From Lentibacillus populi (lineage in GTDB: Bacteria > Bacillota > Bacilli > Bacillales > Amphibacillaceae): 55,775 nt of DNA. The DNA lies in NCBI GenBank assembly GCA_014642895.1, contig BMJD01000030.1, forward strand, positions 1 through 55,775. Direction: 5' to 3'. The notes below the pieces were generated by a model. The model was not told the DNA's origin. It did no database searches and saw nothing but the letters and a program-made list of their open reading frames with translations. This document shows positions 53,192-55,775 of this stretch, piece after piece. The position numbers and the translations under genes are program-made. Positions within the stretch are counted from its first letter, which is position 1, and every line of letters begins with the position of its first letter.

Positions 53192-54226
53192 TCAATCCAT
53201 ATTTGCCAAGACACTTAGTGGTAATTTGCTGAAGAAATAATCACTTCTCTTCTCAATAAAATAATTATAGGATCGGAGAAGTATATTTTTGTCTCGTTTG
53301 GCGATGCCAAGGTAATACATTTTAAAAGGGCTGTCGATTTTCAGCTGATTCAGAAGTTCAATCCCTTTTGCATGATTCCCTTTTGCTATTTCCAAATGAG
53401 CTTGTTCACTTTTATCATCTGTTGTAATGCCTTCGAATTTTTTAAAATGGGCTGATAAAAAAGGTATGTTTTGTTGGTTAATTATGTTAATGCCATCTTG
53501 ATAATTTAGTTTTTTGGCAAGCCTCAACGCTTCATTCAGATGATACATCCCTTGAAAATAAGTATCAAACGTATAAGTCAACCCCAGATTAATATGCATG
53601 TTTACCGCCGTTCTATTGTTTGTTGTTTCATTAAGTACACGGAAAGCATATTTTCTGGCAACAATCAGTTCATTTCTTGTCCAATAATAGATAAACAGGG
53701 TTTGATAAAGTCTTGAATTAAAAAAAGATAATAGTAGTGTGTCATCTACCTCATCGAATAAAGAGGTTTGTTTATCAAGGAAATTGCCAATTTTACCGAA
53801 TTCTCTCAAGTCAAAGTGAATAGATATTTTAAGAAATTCAATCACACAGCGCAGTTCAGGATCATCTGTATGACAAAATTCCAATTGTCTTAATAATTTA
53901 CGAGGATAGGCACGGAATTCTGCTCTGTCAACAACAAGTTGATAGACTTCAGCCCATTCTCTGTTTGATTTACTTTCTGATTCTCTATTCTTGTTAATAA
54001 GTAGTTGCAAGTCATGCAAATAGCCATTAGTAAATAAAAATTCCATTCCCTTTTTATTTATGTCATCTGAGGTCGACTGGAGACAAAGTTTTCGTGTCAG
54101 TTGTAAAACAGTTTCGTTATCGTATTCCTGTTGCAACATTGGGATTATTTGTTCCAATGTCTGTTTGTCATCAGAGGAAATGGGATTTAAAGAATTAGCT
54201 GTTATGTCAGCCTTGGGATACTTCAC
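53192..54226 (-). CDS. AimR-family peptide-receptor-like TPR protein
   Basis: The 344-residue all-helical protein ends with KMYYLGIAKRDKNILLRSYN and then DYFFSKLPLSVLANMD. From memory of phage phi3T AimR, this parallels its C-terminal 'HYYLKG..ND...KSVEYF....DKFFIKLPLL.LEKMG'. Other shared marks are ARKYAFRVLNET, INLGLTYTFDTYFQGMYHLN and the early LQQEYDNETVLQLTRKLCL. By this comparison, about 25-30 N-terminal residues of AimR, part of the DNA-binding helix-turn-helix, are missing here. The start is a GTG after AAAGGAG with no open frame upstream to restore them. AimR binds a short imported peptide and in phages controls lysis-lysogeny. No phage genes are near, so this looks like a chromosomal branch of the family. 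Next gene downstream is the repeat-peptide precursor. Confidence 0.85.
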   Translation of the reverse strand: MKYPKADITANSLNPISSDDKQTLEQIIPMLQQEYDNETVLQLTRKLCLQSTSDDINKKGMEFLFTNGYLHDLQLLINKNRESESKSNREWAEVYQLVVDRAEFRAYPRKLLRQLEFCHTDDPELRCVIEFLKISIHFDLREFGKIGNFLDKQTSLFDEVDDTLLLSFFNSRLYQTLFIYYWTRNELIVARKYAFRVLNETTNNRTAVNMHINLGLTYTFDTYFQGMYHLNEALRLAKKLNYQDGINIINQQNIPFLSAHFKKFEGITTDDKSEQAHLEIAKGNHAKGIELLNQLKIDSPFKMYYLGIAKRDKNILLRSYNYFIEKRSDYFFSKLPLSVLANMD

Positions 54227-54454
54227 GTTGCTTCTCCTTTCTAATAAACTCAGGCCTTTACGTATATGAACTCAAGTTTCAAGTATATTAGATGGCTATT
54301 CCGACACATTCTGACAAACTCTAACAATAACCAACGATTACTATTATAATAACACATTTTTAGCAGAAAAAAAGCGGAATCGTTCGACAATTTTCGACTC
54401 TCGCCTGGAATAGATTCCATGAGCCTTGTCTCAGCAAGATGATAGCCGCATCCA

Positions 54455-54487
54455 CAAAAAAATAACCCTAGCAAATTATACTAGGGT
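54455..54487 (-). terminator. Terminator of spoIIQ
   Basis: ACCCTAG pairs with CTAGGGT across a 9-base loop; ATTTTTTTG follows on the minus strand. Confidence 0.85.
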
Positions 54488-54517
54488 AAATCTAACAATT
54501 TATATACCTATATGAAA

Positions 54518-55495
54518 TTAGGCATTTGCTGATGCTTTGGATGAATCGGAGGTTGCTCCGGCAGAATTTCCATCCGTTGCATCTGTTTCTTTGTCTTGAC
54601 CTTGATCTGGATTCTGATCACTGTTGCCCTGATCCGCATCCGGTGTTTCACTTTCATCATTTGTACCAGATTGATCATCAGAATTTGCATCATCTGCATC
54701 GCTGGAATTATCAGTACCATTGGATTCATCGGTTTGGTTGGAATCCTCCGTTGCTCCAGATTCCTCTGCCTGATCAGACTCATCCGTGTTCGAATCCTCT
54801 TTTACTGCACTGTCCAGTTTGCTTACAGGCTGGTTAAAAAATTCCTCCGGATTGACAGCTTTTCCATCTTTTCTTAATTCAAAATGGACGTGTACACCTT
54901 TGTCTTTACCAAATAAGTTTTTACCGCCTGTCCCAATAACGTCGCCTTGCTTCACCTTATCTCCGGCTTTGACATCAACTTTTCCAAGACTTGCATAGTA
55001 CGTTGTCACATCGTTCTCGTGTGATAGCTCAACAACATTGCCTAAAAGCGGATCTTCCTTTACTTCTGTGACAGTTCCACTTAACGCAGCTGTAACATTA
55101 AATTTTTCAACTTCTGGAGATGCAATGTCGATACCAGTACTTTGATAGTATCGGTTGTTGTAATGGACAAGGGCACTTTCCTGATCCTTTTGGTCTGCGT
55201 TGTAATCAAAAAATTTAGTTACAATTTCTGCTTGATCTGCTTTTTCGACAGGCATTTTAACAGCTTCCTGCTGCTCGGTTACAGTTTGCGCTTCATCATC
55301 GTACGGACTTTTCGCGTAGTCATCTGAAACGCCTTGGTCTTTCGGCTCCTGTACTTGATTATCCAGATTTTGGTACCATACGACCACTGACAATAACAGG
55401 GCGGCAATTACCAGGTATAACGCTGGGAAAAACCACTTCTTGCGAAAAATGCGGCTCCATTTATTTTTTGGAGTACCATTGTTTTCTTCTTTCAT
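54518..55495 (-). CDS. spoIIQ: Stage II sporulation protein Q
   Basis: A short cytoplasmic start and one helix (about residues 20-41) anchor a LytM/M23 domain (SGTVTEVKEDPLLGNVVELS, YYASLGKV, KQGDVIGTGG, HVHFELRKDG) made in the forespore; it binds SpoIIIAH across the intermembrane space during engulfment. The HVHFELR end is intact, but the first zinc-binding H-x-x-x-D motif of active M23 peptidases is not seen, as in B. subtilis SpoIIQ. The last 100 residues are an unusual acidic Ser/Asp/Glu/Asn/Gln-rich tail, making the protein about 40 residues longer than the B. subtilis one. GAGGTGATGATCAA precedes the ATG. Confidence 0.95.
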   Translation of the reverse strand: MKEENNGTPKNKWSRIFRKKWFFPALYLVIAALLLSVVVWYQNLDNQVQEPKDQGVSDDYAKSPYDDEAQTVTEQQEAVKMPVEKADQAEIVTKFFDYNADQKDQESALVHYNNRYYQSTGIDIASPEVEKFNVTAALSGTVTEVKEDPLLGNVVELSHENDVTTYYASLGKVDVKAGDKVKQGDVIGTGGKNLFGKDKGVHVHFELRKDGKAVNPEEFFNQPVSKLDSAVKEDSNTDESDQAEESGATEDSNQTDESNGTDNSSDADDANSDDQSGTNDESETPDADQGNSDQNPDQGQDKETDATDGNSAGATSDSSKASANA

Positions 55496-55775
55496 TTGAT
55501 CATCACCTCAACAACCATTCTGATCAGAAAAAAGAAAAACTATACATTTTATAAAAAAAATTTCTCGATTTTGTGTATTTTTTACAGCATGTGGGGGAAA
55601 GTAAGGATTTTATACAGGTACAGGATTTCGTTTAGGAGAATAGTATTTTTTCCAGGAAAGCACACTTCCATATAAAATCACTTGCGTTGCAGGAAAATAA
55701 AATAAAAAAGTCAAGAAATATAATTTATGTAAAATTGGGAATAATGGCAATTTAACCTTTAAAAACCATAAAAAA
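55496..55775. other. Upstream region of spoIIQ
   Basis: AT-rich, gene-free sequence to the window edge. The forespore (sigma F) promoter of spoIIQ should be here; I could not place a convincing -35/-10 pair. Confidence 0.4.

Noticed and set aside
55496-55620. Sigma F promoter of spoIIQ
   Set aside because: A GTATA-like -35 is present but no acceptable -10 at the right distance.

Overview
The window comes from a low-GC, endospore-forming, flagellated Firmicute of the family Bacillaceae, most like the halophilic Virgibacillus/Oceanobacillus/Lentibacillus group. The evidence is the order fabZ - flhP - flhO - mbl - spoIIID - spoIIQ, a ComK competence regulator, teichoic-acid genes (tagD, a tagB-like gene, a tagO-like gene), strong AGGAGG-type ribosome sites and frequent GTG/TTG starts. 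No rRNA or tRNA gene was recognised. The genus is an inference from gene content; no database was searched.

Layout. 1-8 kb is a decayed accessory region: a thiolase relic, two unknown genes facing each other, an IS21 istB relic, an IS630-type transposase with two frameshifts, an OLD-family nuclease, a degenerate type I-C CRISPR leader plus array without cas genes, and a broken LytR-CpsA-Psr gene. 8.3-10.1 kb carries tagD and a CDP-glycerol glycerophosphotransferase. 10.4-12.5 kb has zwf and a cyclase-family hydrolase. 13-17.6 kb has an amino-acid permease, a membrane acyltransferase, an antitoxin relic and a frameshifted tagO-like gene. 17.8-20.6 kb is an ABC-2 exporter with its TetR regulator and operator. 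20.7-23.2 kb holds a DUF2935 gene and a split threonine/serine exporter. 24.3-31.6 kb is a complete-looking clade II nitrous-oxide reductase operon (nosC-Z-B-D-Y-F plus a SurA-like lipoprotein) with an almost ideal FNR/CRP-box promoter and a Crp-family regulator upstream. 33-37.9 kb is an RND efflux operon whose TetR gene is broken. 38-43.6 kb holds comK, a polysaccharide deacetylase, a muramoyl amidase and an OmpR-type two-component system; three promoters here share an 11-bp-phased direct repeat. 44-55.5 kb is the conserved fabZ-flhPO-mbl-spoIIID-spoIIQ block, interrupted by a NERD-domain gene between repeat arrays and by a peptide-signalling locus.

The most striking feature is at 52.8-54.2 kb: an AimR-family (phage arbitrium receptor-like) TPR protein followed at once by a 76-residue secreted precursor containing five perfect tandem copies of DPGYGDIF. 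This has the aimR-aimP gene order, but with a multi-copy pheromone precursor and a receptor that seems to lack the N-terminal DNA-binding region. No prophage genes lie around it.

Four families of intergenic tandem repeats (A about 20-21 bp, B exactly 21 bp, C exactly 52 bp, D about 42 bp) fill many gaps between transcription units. They create many false open frames, which are left out here. Two inverted family-C arrays bracket the exporter/nos segment, and two direct family-A arrays bracket the NERD gene.
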